A stretch of DNA of 64,000 nt from Bacteroidota bacterium (GCA_016699695.1 CP065006.1:868001-932000), one strand, 5' to 3'. Positions 55,006-64,000 are shown, counted from the stretch's first letter. Translations and numbers: made by a program. The notes: generated by a model from the letters alone, not told the origin.

Positions 55006-55611
55006 TTAAAACTCAACCACAGGTGCTTCAGCAGCTGCTTCCTCCGATTCAAAATACCCTTTTTGTTCGCGGCTTCCAAAAAATATATTTCGGGGGAATT
55101 GTTTGATGTAGGTATTATAGGAGCGAACAGTATCGTTGTATTTTAAGCGTTCAACACTAATACGGTTCTCTGTGCCTTCGAGTTGAGCCTGAAGCTCAAG
55201 AAAATTCTGATTGGCCTTTAAATCAGGGTATTTTTCCACCACCACCATCAATCGTCCGAGGGCCGATGAAAGTGCTCCCTGTGTTTGTTGAAACTGAGCC
55301 AATGAGTTGGCATCCAGATTGGTTGGGTCAACAGTTACTGAAGTAGCCTTGGCTCTGGCTTCGATAACCTGTGTAAGTGTTTCCTGCTCAAAATCGGCAT
55401 AGCCCTTCACTGTATTCACAAGGTTGGGAATAAGATCAAGCCTTCTCTGGTAGGCAGTTTCCACGTTTGCCCATTGAGAGCTTACTGTTTCTTCCATGCT
55501 CACAACTTTGTTGTACATACGCATATAGGCTAGACCAATAATAACTCCGAAGAGTATAAACACCCCAATTATAGAGGCTACTATAATTAGTGTTAAATTC
55601 GATTTTTTCAT
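55006..55611 (-). CDS. LemA family protein
   Basis: 201 residues. N-terminal membrane helix (LIIVASIIGVFILFGVIIGLAY) then the LemA helical bundle: MYNKVVSMEETVSSQWANVETAYQRRLDLIPNLVNTVKGYADFE and, later, YNDTVRSYNTYIKQFPRNIFF, both family signatures. Role unknown; the long helices lie outside the inner membrane. First gene of the lemA-TPM-TPM-capA unit with a perfect promoter upstream. Confidence 0.95.
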   Translation of the reverse strand: MKKSNLTLIIVASIIGVFILFGVIIGLAYMRMYNKVVSMEETVSSQWANVETAYQRRLDLIPNLVNTVKGYADFEQETLTQVIEARAKATSVTVDPTNLDANSLAQFQQTQGALSSALGRLMVVVEKYPDLKANQNFLELQAQLEGTENRISVERLKYNDTVRSYNTYIKQFPRNIFFGSREQKGYFESEEAAAEAPVVEF

Positions 55612-55639
55612 ATTTTATGTTTTATTCTTTTTGTGTTGA

Positions 55640-55671
55640 CAAAAATAAGATAATGCGGCTAAGGTAACAAA
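55640..55671 (-). promoter_or_regulatory. Bacteroidota housekeeping promoter of lemA operon
   Basis: Minus strand: TTTG (55671-55668), 20 bp, TATTTTTG (55647-55640); both boxes match TTTG / TAnnTTTG exactly. Leader to the ATG about 22-25 bases. Confidence 0.8.
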
Positions 55672-55750
55672 CATCTGGCTATTTCGTAAATAAGAGCTGA
55701 GAAGGTTGAACTGTTTTTTTTATTTAATTTTGTTCCGATTTAAATACCTA

Positions 55751-55781
55751 TTTGAGAATCTTTGTTTGTGGCATAATTTTA
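55751..55781 (+). promoter_or_regulatory. Bacteroidota promoter of the small lipoprotein gene
   Basis: TTTG (55751-55754), 19 bp, TAATTTTA (55774-55781): one mismatch in the -7 box. The ATG at 55813 follows after about 25 bases of leader. Divergent from the lemA promoter 80 bp away. Confidence 0.65.
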
Positions 55782-55812
55782 GTGTAATTAGAAAAAAATA
55801 ATTCTTACTCCT

Positions 55813-56247
55813 ATGAAAACCATAAAAATACTTGCAATAGCAATTCTGTTAACCATGGGCATGAGTTGCGAAAATCTTTTAAATGACCTTACCGATGAAC
55901 AAATTGCACTCGAATTAGAGGGTCAATGGACAGTAGATGAATCTTCTTCCATTTTCAAAGCAGCGATGCAAAGCCAGACAGTATTTATTTCTGTCTCTGA
56001 ATCGGATCCCACACAGATTTTAATTGAGAACTTTTATGGCTTGGGAAATAATTCGGTAGCAAGTGCTAGAGTGAATGGCTACACCTTACAACTTCTCAAC
56101 AATCAATCGCTCGATAATGATTTCACTCTTGTACAAGGTTCAGGCACCATCAATAAAAATCTTAATGTTATTACCTGGAACTACTCCATCGACGATGGCA
56201 GTGGTGAAGTTGATCAGGTTCAGGCTACATATACCATTTTAGATTGA
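55813..56247 (+). CDS. Small lipoprotein of unknown function
   Basis: 144 residues. Short signal with lipobox TMGMSC (Cys near residue 19). The mature part is a predicted beta sandwich or lipocalin-like sheet (EGQWTVDESSSIFKAAMQ, ILIENFYGLGNNSVASARVNGYTLQLL, GSGTINKNLNVITWNYSIDDG). I do not recognise a named family; similar small proteins are common in Bacteroidota. Own promoter upstream. Confidence 0.75.
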   Translation: MKTIKILAIAILLTMGMSCENLLNDLTDEQIALELEGQWTVDESSSIFKAAMQSQTVFISVSESDPTQILIENFYGLGNNSVASARVNGYTLQLLNNQSLDNDFTLVQGSGTINKNLNVITWNYSIDDGSGEVDQVQATYTILD

Positions 56248-56299
56248 TTTAGTCGCTTTTTTTTTGTAACTTATTGGCAGGTTTCATAATATCCCTGCC

Positions 56300-57202
56300 A
56301 TGGAAAACAAAGAAATCACTCCGCATCCCGAAACGATTTTGGTTCCGGTAGATTACTCCGATTGCAGCGTACTAGCTTGTCGATATGCCGCAAAAATTGC
56401 AAGCAAATCTAAAGGCCGAGTCTTTCTTTTTCATGCGTTTTACTCACCCGCATTCGACATGATCGAGCTTACGGGAAGTCTTAATACGCAACAACAGCTG
56501 AGGGAAGATGTAACAGAAAAACTTATCGAGGGCGAACAGGAAGAACTTAACCGTTTTATCGACAAAATTCTTACTTACAAAGAGTTTAAAAACTATAATC
56601 AATCTGACATTTCTTCCGCACTTAAACCCGGCTTGGCCAGGGACGAAATTATTTCGTATGCCCACGAATGTGGTGCCACCATGGTAATTATGGGAACCCG
56701 GGGCGCCCATAAAAAAAATGTTTCTATCCTGGGCAGCATTACCGAGCATGTGATTATGAAACTGAAATTGCCTGTAATAGCCATTCCCGAGGATTATACT
56801 TTCGTGGGCGAAGAAAATATGCGCAAACTGGTTTACCTTACCGATTTTGACGAATCGGATTTTGCTTCAATAAAGCACCTGATGCAATTTACAGACTTGT
56901 TTCAAATGAGTATTTATTGCATTCATCTGGCAAGTAAGGAAGATAAATGGGAATCACTTAAAATGGAGGGGTTGAAGGAGTATTTTAAGTCTGTGTATGG
57001 AAAAGATTCCGTTCAATGCCAAATTATACCCCAATCAATTAATTTGTTGCAAACGCTCGACGATTTTGCAGTTGCCAACCGTATCAATCTAATTGCCCTT
57101 ACACATCGAAAACGTAAACTAATTGAGATGGTATTCAAACCCAGTGTAACCAAGAAAATTTTCTACCACACGAATATACCTCTGATGGTATTTCACGAGT
57201 AA
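56300..57202 (+). CDS. Tandem universal stress protein
   Basis: 300 residues, two Usp domains. The first (residues about 10-160) begins TILVPVDYSD and has the ATP-binding pattern G-x2-G-x9-G-S (GTRGAHKKNVSILGS). The second (about 170-300) starts RKLVYLTDFDESD and lacks that glycine pattern, so probably only one half binds nucleotide. It ends 7 bp before the convergent VTT gene. Confidence 0.92.
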   Translation: MENKEITPHPETILVPVDYSDCSVLACRYAAKIASKSKGRVFLFHAFYSPAFDMIELTGSLNTQQQLREDVTEKLIEGEQEELNRFIDKILTYKEFKNYNQSDISSALKPGLARDEIISYAHECGATMVIMGTRGAHKKNVSILGSITEHVIMKLKLPVIAIPEDYTFVGEENMRKLVYLTDFDESDFASIKHLMQFTDLFQMSIYCIHLASKEDKWESLKMEGLKEYFKSVYGKDSVQCQIIPQSINLLQTLDDFAVANRINLIALTHRKRKLIEMVFKPSVTKKIFYHTNIPLMVFHE

Positions 57203-57209
57203 GCTGATG

Positions 57210-57779
57210 TTATACTATAAAATGCGCTTCCCAAAACACCAAGGCTAATATTACAAATCGTAAGAACCGTGTTGAGGAGTAAAAGAGGTACTTTTTAAAA
57301 GAATATTTTACTGAACCTACCAACATAGCCACACCGGAAAAAGGCACAGGTGTAAGGGCTGCTATAATAATCAGAAAAAAACCGATTGACTCAAGTCTTT
57401 GATCAAGTTTACGGAGCCAGCGCTTTCTGAGGTATTGATAAAAATAGGTGCGATTCATATATCGGCCAATAAAATAGCCTAAAACACCTGCCAAATAGGA
57501 GACTAACGACAAGAGAGCAACCACAAAAAAGTAACTGGATGCCACTTCGAACCGAAGTGCCCAAATCATAAAGATTTCTGGAGGAATAATACCAATAATC
57601 ACTTCAGATACCAGGAAAATAATAAACATCGCCAACTCACGATCGAACAGAGGTTGCAACCAGGCAAGAAAATCTGTCTGCACATATCGATTAAAAATAA
57701 AATAAAGCAACACGTAAGCTAATAGCCAGAGGGTTCCCACCAACAGGTTATTGATAAAATATTTTTTTTTGTTGATCAT
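57210..57779 (-). CDS. VTT-domain membrane protein (YqaA/DedA related)
   Basis: 189 residues with four to five hydrophobic segments. The core FMIWALRF...YLAGVLGYFIGRYM and LESIGFFLIIIAALTPVPFSGVAMLVGSVKYSFKKYLFYS matches the VTT/SNARE-associated fold, in which the Thr-Pro-Val-Pro turn lies in the re-entrant loop. Members move lipids across membranes. Last gene of the porU string, 7 bp after the CoA-binding gene. Confidence 0.9.
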   Translation of the reverse strand: MINKKKYFINNLLVGTLWLLAYVLLYFIFNRYVQTDFLAWLQPLFDRELAMFIIFLVSEVIIGIIPPEIFMIWALRFEVASSYFFVVALLSLVSYLAGVLGYFIGRYMNRTYFYQYLRKRWLRKLDQRLESIGFFLIIIAALTPVPFSGVAMLVGSVKYSFKKYLFYSSTRFLRFVILALVFWEAHFIV

Positions 57780-57786
57780 ATTTATT

Positions 57787-58146
57787 TTAAATCTGACCTG
57801 AATTAATCATTAAAAGTGCACATCCCTCAATAACCTCGATCTGGTTTTTTGCTAAAATCTCTTGAAACTCCCGGTTCTCCGTACCAGGATTAAAAACAAC
57901 CCTGCGCGGTTTAAGTTTAATAAAGTAATCGTAAAAAGGTAGCTGATTTCTGGTACCAATGTAAAGCAGGATGGTATCAATGCCTTTTAAAAGGGGTAAA
58001 CCGGTCATCACAGGCACGTCCAAAATGGTTCCTTCCCGGAGTCCGATTGCCATTACCTTGCGGTTATGCCTCACAAGACTTTTTACAGCTTTATTCGAAT
58101 GTCTGACAGGATTAAGACTTGCACCAAAAACCAGGTATGTTGGCAT
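57787..58146 (-). CDS. CoA-binding domain protein
   Basis: 119 residues, one Rossmann-like CoA-binding domain of the YccU type: LVFGASLNPVRHSNKAVKSL near residue 6, VMAIGLREG near 31, DTILLYIGTRNQ near 57 and VVFNPGTENREFQ near 83. Function unknown; binds CoA in relatives. Follows ispF by 31 bp. Confidence 0.9.
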   Translation of the reverse strand: MPTYLVFGASLNPVRHSNKAVKSLVRHNRKVMAIGLREGTILDVPVMTGLPLLKGIDTILLYIGTRNQLPFYDYFIKLKPRRVVFNPGTENREFQEILAKNQIEVIEGCALLMINSGQI

Positions 58147-58177
58147 AAGCAGAATTTTATTCTGCCAAGTTCATCAA

Positions 58178-58657
58178 TTATTCTTTATAAAGCAACACAA
58201 CTGCATAAGCCGATATGCCTTCTTCGCGCCCGACATACCCTAGTTTTTCAGTAGTAGTTGCTTTGATGCCAATGTCTTCTGGAATCATATTTAAAACATT
58301 GGCAAGGGTTTGCCGCATCTCAGGAATATATTCTTTCACTTTTGGCCGCTGCAAACAAATAGTGCTATCTATGTTTCCAATGTGATATCCCACCTCCTGA
58401 ATCAACCCTAAAGTGCTTTTTAGTAATTGTTTGCTGTCGACATCTTTAAATTCCTTAGAAGTATCCGGAAAATGAACACCAATGTCGCCAAGGGAAGCAG
58501 CACCTAACAATGCATCACAAATGGCATGGATTAACACATCACCATCGGAGTGGGCTACACATCCTTTTTCATGCTGAACAGGCACTCCGCCCAGCACAAA
58601 TTTTCGTCCAAGTTCCAACTGATGCACATCGAATCCGAACCCAACTCTCATTTTCAT
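58178..58657 (-). CDS. ispF: 2-C-methyl-D-erythritol 2,4-cyclodiphosphate synthase
   Basis: 159 residues, full length. Motifs: GFGFDVHQLE near residue 6 (metal ligands Asp/His), HSDGDVLIHAICDALLGAASLGDIGVHFPDT near 36, and the C-terminal ATTTEKLGYVGREEGISAYAVVLL. MEP-pathway enzyme for isoprenoid precursors, which also feed the menaquinone tail. It follows porV by 2 bp, a neighbour also seen in Porphyromonas. Confidence 0.96.
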   Translation of the reverse strand: MKMRVGFGFDVHQLELGRKFVLGGVPVQHEKGCVAHSDGDVLIHAICDALLGAASLGDIGVHFPDTSKEFKDVDSKQLLKSTLGLIQEVGYHIGNIDSTICLQRPKVKEYIPEMRQTLANVLNMIPEDIGIKATTTEKLGYVGREEGISAYAVVLLYKE

Positions 58658-58659
58658 GC

Positions 58660-59793
58660 TTACTCGAATTTAAAGCCGAGGGTAAACCGCATGGTGTTAG
58701 AAAGCGGGTTATTCTGACCTCCCTGAGTGGGAAATAAATAAGAGAAATCGAGCGAAAATACATTTAAATAAAGTCCAACGCCGGCAGTAAAATACTTTCT
58801 GTTTCCTTTGTTTTCGTTTTCGTGGAAATATCCGGCACGAATGGCAAATTGTTTCATATACATGTATTCCAAGCCAAATGACCACATGATCTCCTGCATT
58901 TCTTCCTTAAAACCTCCAGGAGCATCGGAAAAAGATTTGAACATACCTTCAATAGTCCCCATGTTGGTTGTATCGTTCAAAGGAACAAGCAATTTATTCA
59001 AATCGAGTGTGCCGCCAATGGAGTTGTATTCATCGATTTCCATTTCGTACCGACCCCCCACGCGCAGGTTAGTAGGTATAAACTGGCTCTCGTTGTCTTC
59101 GGAATAAGTCATCTTGGTTCCTATGTTGGAGATATTCACACCCCAGGCATAGCTTGCATCGTATCCGCCAACGTTTACAGGCTTTTGAAAATAAGTTGAG
59201 ATATCGGCAGCGAACGAAGTGCCGGGTTCGTATTGTGCTCCGCCGGCAAGGCCTGTACTGCTGGTTCCTGCAGCGATGTCGGAATAGATAAACCGAAATA
59301 CCAAACCACCATTAAAATACTCAGAAAATGCACGGGAATAACCTGCATCCAATGCAAACTCGTTAGGTCTGATAGTTTGGCCAGTCTCATTCCCAACACC
59401 GTCCAGTTCAATAATTTCACCCAGATTAAAATACCGTAAACTCGCACTTACTGCCTGATCCCTTCCAAACTTTTTATAGCCCGAAAGGTACAAAAGGTTC
59501 AAATCTGTTACCCCTAGGCTGCGAAGCCATGGCGTGTAAGATAAAGCAAGCCCGAAGTTTTCTTTTAAAGTAACGTACTTCGCCGAATTCCAATGTTGCG
59601 AGCTTAGATCGCCCGAGGTAGAAACCCCGGCATCGCCCATAGCTCCGGCTTTGGAATCAGGTGCAATGGTTAAGAAGGGAACTGAAGTGCGGATGACACT
59701 ATTCGAAATTTCCTGACCATTAGAATCCTGGGCTATTGTATATGTTAAACCTACACAAACTGATAGACCTAGTGCAAATATTTGCTTTATCAT
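58660..59793 (-). CDS. porV: T9SS outer membrane protein PorV
   Basis: 377 residues: signal peptide, then a beta-barrel of the FadL/PorV type (VPFLTIAPDSKAGAMGDAGVSTSGD, GLALSYTPWLRSLGVTDLNLLYLSGYKK, and the C-terminal FSLDFSYLFP...MRFTLGFKFE strands ending in Phe-x). PorV carries T9SS cargo from the translocon to PorU. It lies between porU (57 bp) and ispF (2 bp). Confidence 0.95.
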   Translation of the reverse strand: MIKQIFALGLSVCVGLTYTIAQDSNGQEISNSVIRTSVPFLTIAPDSKAGAMGDAGVSTSGDLSSQHWNSAKYVTLKENFGLALSYTPWLRSLGVTDLNLLYLSGYKKFGRDQAVSASLRYFNLGEIIELDGVGNETGQTIRPNEFALDAGYSRAFSEYFNGGLVFRFIYSDIAAGTSSTGLAGGAQYEPGTSFAADISTYFQKPVNVGGYDASYAWGVNISNIGTKMTYSEDNESQFIPTNLRVGGRYEMEIDEYNSIGGTLDLNKLLVPLNDTTNMGTIEGMFKSFSDAPGGFKEEMQEIMWSFGLEYMYMKQFAIRAGYFHENENKGNRKYFTAGVGLYLNVFSLDFSYLFPTQGGQNNPLSNTMRFTLGFKFE

Positions 59794-59850
59794 AATCTGT
59801 TTTAATTTTTAAAGTGCGAAAGTAAAAAATTTAATTAGTAAACGACATTG

Positions 59851-62800
59851 TCAGGGAATTATTATTAAGCTTCCGGTTTTAATCCCTTCCGAGCCATCGG
59901 AGGTGCTCACCCTCAACTTGTAAGGATAAACCCCCGGTTCTATTTTATTGATCCCGTTACTCTTTATGTTCCAGGTAATGGGTTCGGAAACAAATCCGGT
60001 TTCGTTATTGTTTCGTTGCAACTGATGCACCATTCTTCCACTGATATCATAAATATCAATGTTAACACGATGTTCTTGACCGGCTTTGTTGTGGGTATAC
60101 TGAAATGTTGTCTGCATGGTAGCCGGATTTGGAAAGTTCACCAGGGTGTTAACTATTGTATTGGGTGAGGATTCCACATAAAAGTTCAAGGTTTCGTAGG
60201 ACGAATTGTTATAAATATCCCAAACTTTCAGGCTAATGGTATGTTGTCCACCATCCAGATCGGAAAGCGGGTAACGAACAGTACCACGCTGGTAGTCGTC
60301 AAGTTCACTTTCGAAATTATCGTTGAGCATATAACTTCGCGAGTAGTCTTCGTCGAGCAGAGCCACGAGGTCGTGTCCTATTCCTATGCCGGTGGTATTA
60401 ATACCATTCTGGTCGTACAAACTGGCAAGCAGTAACGGATTTGCATCGGTTACACCTCCATCCACAAAAGCCCAATCGTTCATGAATAAACTTATCTCCG
60501 GGCCATCCATATCTATTTCGGGATTATCAGAAGTTCCTCCAATGATAAAATCAGAATATTCGCCTTTTGCATCGAGTTGCCCATTTTCGGCATAAAATGA
60601 GAGCCTTCCGGTGCCAAAATTATAAACGATGTCTTTGGGAATTTTAAAGTTTAAACGAAACTTACCATTGCTAACCGAAGCTTTTCCTCTAAAAAGAAGC
60701 CTGTCCTGCAAACTGAAATCAATTTTCTCAATGCCATCGTTTCCGTTGGTAGTAACCAAATAGGCCTTATCGAAAACATTGATGTAAACAATCCCGTTAA
60801 ATTCATTCATAAGTGTACTATCGTCGGAAGTTACTCGCCCCGAAACAAAGACTTCTTCGAGGGCATTGACTGTATCAGAGAAATTATTTACTGAAAATCC
60901 ATTTATGGAATCGACAAGCACTTTATGTTCGCCATACATCAGGCGCAAGGCTGGGTCGCCCAGAAGTGTAAACTTTAATGTATTTTCTTTTGAAGCACTT
61001 GTATTGTTTTTCGAATGCCTCAGAATATCGCCGAGACGGTAAGGATTTCCCTGGTAATCTTTACGAAATACATTGCGATATAAGGCTTCGCTTAACAATT
61101 TGTTACTGGATTGATAAACCAAACGCGTTGTTGTAAGCAAAGCGATAGCACCTCCATCAGGATTTAGCAAAGCAGCTTCACCAGCAGAAACCCTTCGGGC
61201 ATATTGCGTTCCGGCGGTAATACTCACATTGTCGTATCGACTTAGTTGGCAGGTAGCCGTAATAAACAAGGGGTAGTAAGGTGCATTTTTAAGGTTTTCA
61301 AAATCCGTTTTTTTAAGCACCTGTTCCTGGGTAATCCCATTTTCTCCTCCATGACCCATATAATTAAATATGAGCATGCCCTTGTTAAACGAATCCTGCA
61401 AAAGCAGTTCGACCTCAGGGTAAGAGGCACCGGTGGAGGAACTGGTTTGCTTGTAGGCGTCGAGGTAGATTTTATAAATATTCACAGCCGGGGCTTCCTG
61501 CTCCACTATTTTAGCCAAGCCATCCGAATCGCTCATAAAAACAATGTTATCCCAACCGCTTTCACCATCGTCGCCCAGAAACAACATGCGGTTCAGCCAA
61601 TCGGTCATATTAGCCGCGGCATAATACTCTTCTATTTTGTTAACCAATGTCTGGGCCTCCAATTCATCTTTACCATCGGAGTTCACCGGAAACCGCCCAA
61701 CACCAATATCCAATTTTCCGACAATACCTCCTTCTCCAGGGCCCAGAAATGCATAAAAATCGTCGGCTACATAACTGCTTGTTGGATCAAGAGAACTTAC
61801 CGATTGAAAAGTAGGTATGTAACTGGGATTGATGCCGTTAAGTGTGCGGTTATCAAAAGACCCATCGCCAAATAATAAAAGGTATTTGAGGGAATCGGAG
61901 GCTGTGGATTTTTCGTAGAACATTCTCGCAAGATTGCGTATAGCGGCTGCATCGGGTTTGCCAGAAGAAAATTCGTTATAAACCTGCTGGGTTGTAACTA
62001 CTTCTACACTCATTTCGTCTTTGGTTCGATGGATATCAGCAAGCTGTTCAGCCTGTTTTAGAAATGCCGGGTGAGTGACAATTAAAAAAGCTGGCATTTC
62101 CATGGCATGTATGTTTTGGTTAGCTACCCAACCTACATCCTGAAGCTTTGTATCGGCAAATATGGGCGAAGGAAAACTTCCGGAGTTTTTTACAACGAGG
62201 TACTCACGTAATTCCGAACTTTCGGCTGTCAAGCTCAATTGCGTTCCATTCAAAGTAGAATTGAGTTTTACAATTTCGGTCGGACTTGTAATGTCCCAAA
62301 CCTGGTGGCCAGAAGTGGCATTCTGCAGGTTGAATCTGGTTATGTTTCCCTCTCCAACCGTTTCTCTGTCGCGAAAATAAAATTCATCACCCTCAATAAT
62401 AAGCTGGCAACGGGTATGCATTCTTATATAATCGACATAAGACAAGGAATTCGGATCGCTTGCGCTAAACCGAAAGTTTATGTTCAATTGTTCAGAATTG
62501 GAAACAAACTCTGTTGATGTTGCACTGGAACGGGCATAGGTAGCTTCGACATCGTTAATATTTACAGGGGTAAAGTTCATTCGTGAAAGAAAACTCCCGT
62601 TAGCATAAACTTCAACTGTTTGTGAATATTCAGACCTCACCGCCACCATGGTTTCAACCAGAACCGGGTGCCCGGACACATAGTTTTTTGCTACGAATTG
62701 TTTCGTTAGGTTATCGCCTGCAATTTGATCGCCAAACCATAATCTTCCTGAATTAATCAGGTTAATTTTTTCTTCTTCATAAAAATCTATCCAATCGTAA

Positions 62801-63294
62801 GTCGATTGAGTAAAGTCAGGATTCAAACCAGCACCGCTTAAAGTCTCAATGCGCTTTCCAGGGCCGAATGAGGTAGTGAGAAAATAATAATTCGCGAGTG
62901 CATAATCGTGCACATCTTGTTTAAAACTTTGGTCGGTTGCATTGTAATACATACCCTTAACCCCTTCGGCATAAAATAGGTAGTAATCGTCTGACCCAAA
63001 ATCGGTATCGTTACTTGAATAAATGGATAGTTCCTCGAGGTCGTCGACAAAGGCATCGTTTACTTTTTCCGACAATTGGCGGCTGTTTCCTGCATAAATC
63101 CTTATATTTTCGGGTGTTTCGAACCCTATACTTTTTAGCTCGCTGTAGCTAATCCTGTATACTCCCGTCTCAGAGATTTTAACCTTATACCACTTTCCGG
63201 TTGATAAAACCGAGCCGGCTTTAAAGCCTTGCTGCCCAAAAACAGAAATGGAAACAACAGTTAACAGTATAAAAAGCGTTTGTCTGAAATTCAT
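59851..63294 (-). CDS. porU: T9SS C25 sortase PorU
   Basis: 1147 residues with signal peptide. A gingipain-like C25 protease domain: His 648 in NYMGHGGENG and Cys 682 in ATCQLSRYDN, with LLLFGDGSFDNR near 472. The last 100 residues form a T9SS type A C-terminal domain (LVNFPNPATMQTTFQY, IDIYDISGRMVHQL, LEPGVYPYKLRVS), which the protein itself keeps. It cleaves cargo CTDs and attaches A-LPS at the cell surface. First gene of the porU-porV-ispF-CoA-binding-VTT string and divergent from a PorP/SprF gene (80 bp). Confidence 0.96.
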   Translation of the reverse strand: MNFRQTLFILLTVVSISVFGQQGFKAGSVLSTGKWYKVKISETGVYRISYSELKSIGFETPENIRIYAGNSRQLSEKVNDAFVDDLEELSIYSSNDTDFGSDDYYLFYAEGVKGMYYNATDQSFKQDVHDYALANYYFLTTSFGPGKRIETLSGAGLNPDFTQSTYDWIDFYEEEKINLINSGRLWFGDQIAGDNLTKQFVAKNYVSGHPVLVETMVAVRSEYSQTVEVYANGSFLSRMNFTPVNINDVEATYARSSATSTEFVSNSEQLNINFRFSASDPNSLSYVDYIRMHTRCQLIIEGDEFYFRDRETVGEGNITRFNLQNATSGHQVWDITSPTEIVKLNSTLNGTQLSLTAESSELREYLVVKNSGSFPSPIFADTKLQDVGWVANQNIHAMEMPAFLIVTHPAFLKQAEQLADIHRTKDEMSVEVVTTQQVYNEFSSGKPDAAAIRNLARMFYEKSTASDSLKYLLLFGDGSFDNRTLNGINPSYIPTFQSVSSLDPTSSYVADDFYAFLGPGEGGIVGKLDIGVGRFPVNSDGKDELEAQTLVNKIEEYYAAANMTDWLNRMLFLGDDGESGWDNIVFMSDSDGLAKIVEQEAPAVNIYKIYLDAYKQTSSSTGASYPEVELLLQDSFNKGMLIFNYMGHGGENGITQEQVLKKTDFENLKNAPYYPLFITATCQLSRYDNVSITAGTQYARRVSAGEAALLNPDGGAIALLTTTRLVYQSSNKLLSEALYRNVFRKDYQGNPYRLGDILRHSKNNTSASKENTLKFTLLGDPALRLMYGEHKVLVDSINGFSVNNFSDTVNALEEVFVSGRVTSDDSTLMNEFNGIVYINVFDKAYLVTTNGNDGIEKIDFSLQDRLLFRGKASVSNGKFRLNFKIPKDIVYNFGTGRLSFYAENGQLDAKGEYSDFIIGGTSDNPEIDMDGPEISLFMNDWAFVDGGVTDANPLLLASLYDQNGINTTGIGIGHDLVALLDEDYSRSYMLNDNFESELDDYQRGTVRYPLSDLDGGQHTISLKVWDIYNNSSYETLNFYVESSPNTIVNTLVNFPNPATMQTTFQYTHNKAGQEHRVNIDIYDISGRMVHQLQRNNNETGFVSEPITWNIKSNGINKIEPGVYPYKLRVSTSDGSEGIKTGSLIIIP

Positions 63295-63374
63295 TTTATT
63301 TTATGTTATCGGCATCATTATTTAATAAAACAATATTTTTAACGTTAGTTTCATTTATATATTGCTATTAACAA

Positions 63375-64000
63375 ATGATTAGCATAAAGTGGCTTCTACT
63401 TGCAATTCTTTTTTTTGTTCCAGGCAACAGCAAACTCCTGGCGCAAAACTATTTTGTATCCAATCTATACCACAACCTGGTTTTTTCCAACCCGGCTTAT
63501 GCCCTTTATACCGATTTTTCTACGGTGCATCTGAATTACCGCAACCAATGGCCCTCGAGCACGCAGTACACCAGCTACGGTGCTGCCGGCTTTTATGTGG
63601 TTGAAAATCTCAACAGCAGCTTTGGTGCCATAGTAAATTACGACAACGAATACCAGGGTACATTTACCCGAACTGCCATTGGAGGTAACTATGCCTACAA
63701 AATGCAAACAGGACACCGGAGCCATTTGCTATTCGGCCTCCAGGCCTATTATAACCTGGCTTCAGCGAATTACTCACGTCTGGTATTTGAAAACCCTGCT
63801 GCAGCAGTGCCAGCAAACCAACAGAGTAGTTATACCTCAATTTCAAGTGGAATTGGCCTGTTACTCAACGAAGAACATTTTATAGGCTTTTCCGTTCTCA
63901 ATTTATTACCCACCGCAACTAATTTATCCGAAGAAATCCGCTTGCAGGTAAGCTATCGGGGATTAATACAACCTCGGGGATATTACAACGACTTACAGTA
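63375..64000 (+). CDS. T9SS PorP/SprF family membrane protein (partial, 3' end outside)
   Basis: The open frame starts at ATG 63375 and runs off the window (about 208 residues seen). Signal peptide (SIKWLLLAILFFVPGNSKLLAQ), then NLYHNLVFSNPAYALYTDFSTVHLNYRNQWPSS, the PorP/SprF opening block, and alternating strands (GFYVVENLNSSFGAIVNYDNEYQGTFTRTAIGGNYAYK). These outer-membrane barrels bind PorK/N-type or peptidoglycan-linked partners. Which copy it is cannot be told without the rest. Confidence 0.9.
   Translation, partial: MISIKWLLLAILFFVPGNSKLLAQNYFVSNLYHNLVFSNPAYALYTDFSTVHLNYRNQWPSSTQYTSYGAAGFYVVENLNSSFGAIVNYDNEYQGTFTRTAIGGNYAYKMQTGHRSHLLFGLQAYYNLASANYSRLVFENPAAAVPANQQSSYTSISSGIGLLLNEEHFIGFSVLNLLPTATNLSEEIRLQVSYRGLIQPRGYYNDLQ

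Noticed and set aside
1..64000. CRISPR arrays, tRNA or rRNA genes
   Set aside because: No regularly spaced repeats and no cloverleaf or rRNA-like segments were seen while reading.

Overview
The window is chromosomal DNA from a Bacteroidota member, most likely of the Bacteroidales/Marinilabiliales type. The main evidence is a type IX secretion (T9SS) locus in the order porU-porV-ispF with a divergent PorP/SprF gene, a full o-succinylbenzoate menaquinone operon, a propeller/Y_Y_Y sensor joined to a SpoIIE phosphatase, many Bacteroidota-style lipoproteins, and promoters of the TTTG-N19..21-TAnnTTTG type. I saw no rRNA, tRNA or CRISPR array.

Layout. 1-10.6 kb: the end of an iron-sulfur aldo/keto reductase, a DUF6599 protein, a divergent SRAP protein lacking its usual catalytic residues, a thioredoxin, a CCA-adding enzyme, an overlapping dus-trhO pair (tRNA modification), an SNF2 helicase and an EEP-family nuclease with a strange N-terminus. 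10.6-13.4 kb is an accessory patch: a gene-free stretch with hairpins, a beta/gamma-crystallin-type lipoprotein, and an IS701-like element inserted 2 bp in front of that lipoprotein's start codon. 13.4-20.8 kb: a beta-helix lipoprotein, an acetyltransferase, and a TolC/ABC-ATPase pair facing a sigma-54 activator and its histidine kinase. 20.9-21.6 kb: a second thioredoxin and a small DUF6132-like membrane protein.

21.6-32.7 kb is one long minus-strand gene string: an iron/cobalamin-type ABC importer followed by menG, a thioesterase, menF, menD, menB, menA, menC and menE. 32.9-39.0 kb is a three-gene minus-strand unit: a PD40/PKD exported protein, an unknown exported protein and a propeller-Y_Y_Y-TM-SpoIIE protein. 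It is the best candidate here for a poorly described signalling system. 39.2-47.8 kb: two tandem long-chain acyl-CoA synthetases, an S9 oligopeptidase and alaS. 47.9-52.4 kb (plus strand): two M23 peptidases, a MerR regulator, a Nif3-family protein and a zinc-ribbon coiled-coil protein.

52.4-55.7 kb: lemA-TPM-TPM-capA under a perfect Bacteroidota promoter. 55.8-57.2 kb: a small lipoprotein and a tandem universal stress protein. 57.2-64 kb: the porU-porV-ispF-CoA-binding-VTT operon and, divergently, a PorP/SprF gene that runs off the window.

The clearest new observations are the exact IS insertion (17-bp inverted repeats, 4-bp ATAA duplication) at a start codon, a one-base frameshift at the transposase's second to fourth codons, a sigma-54 promoter with upstream palindromes in front of the ABC/TolC pair, and a SRAP protein with all four catalytic positions replaced.
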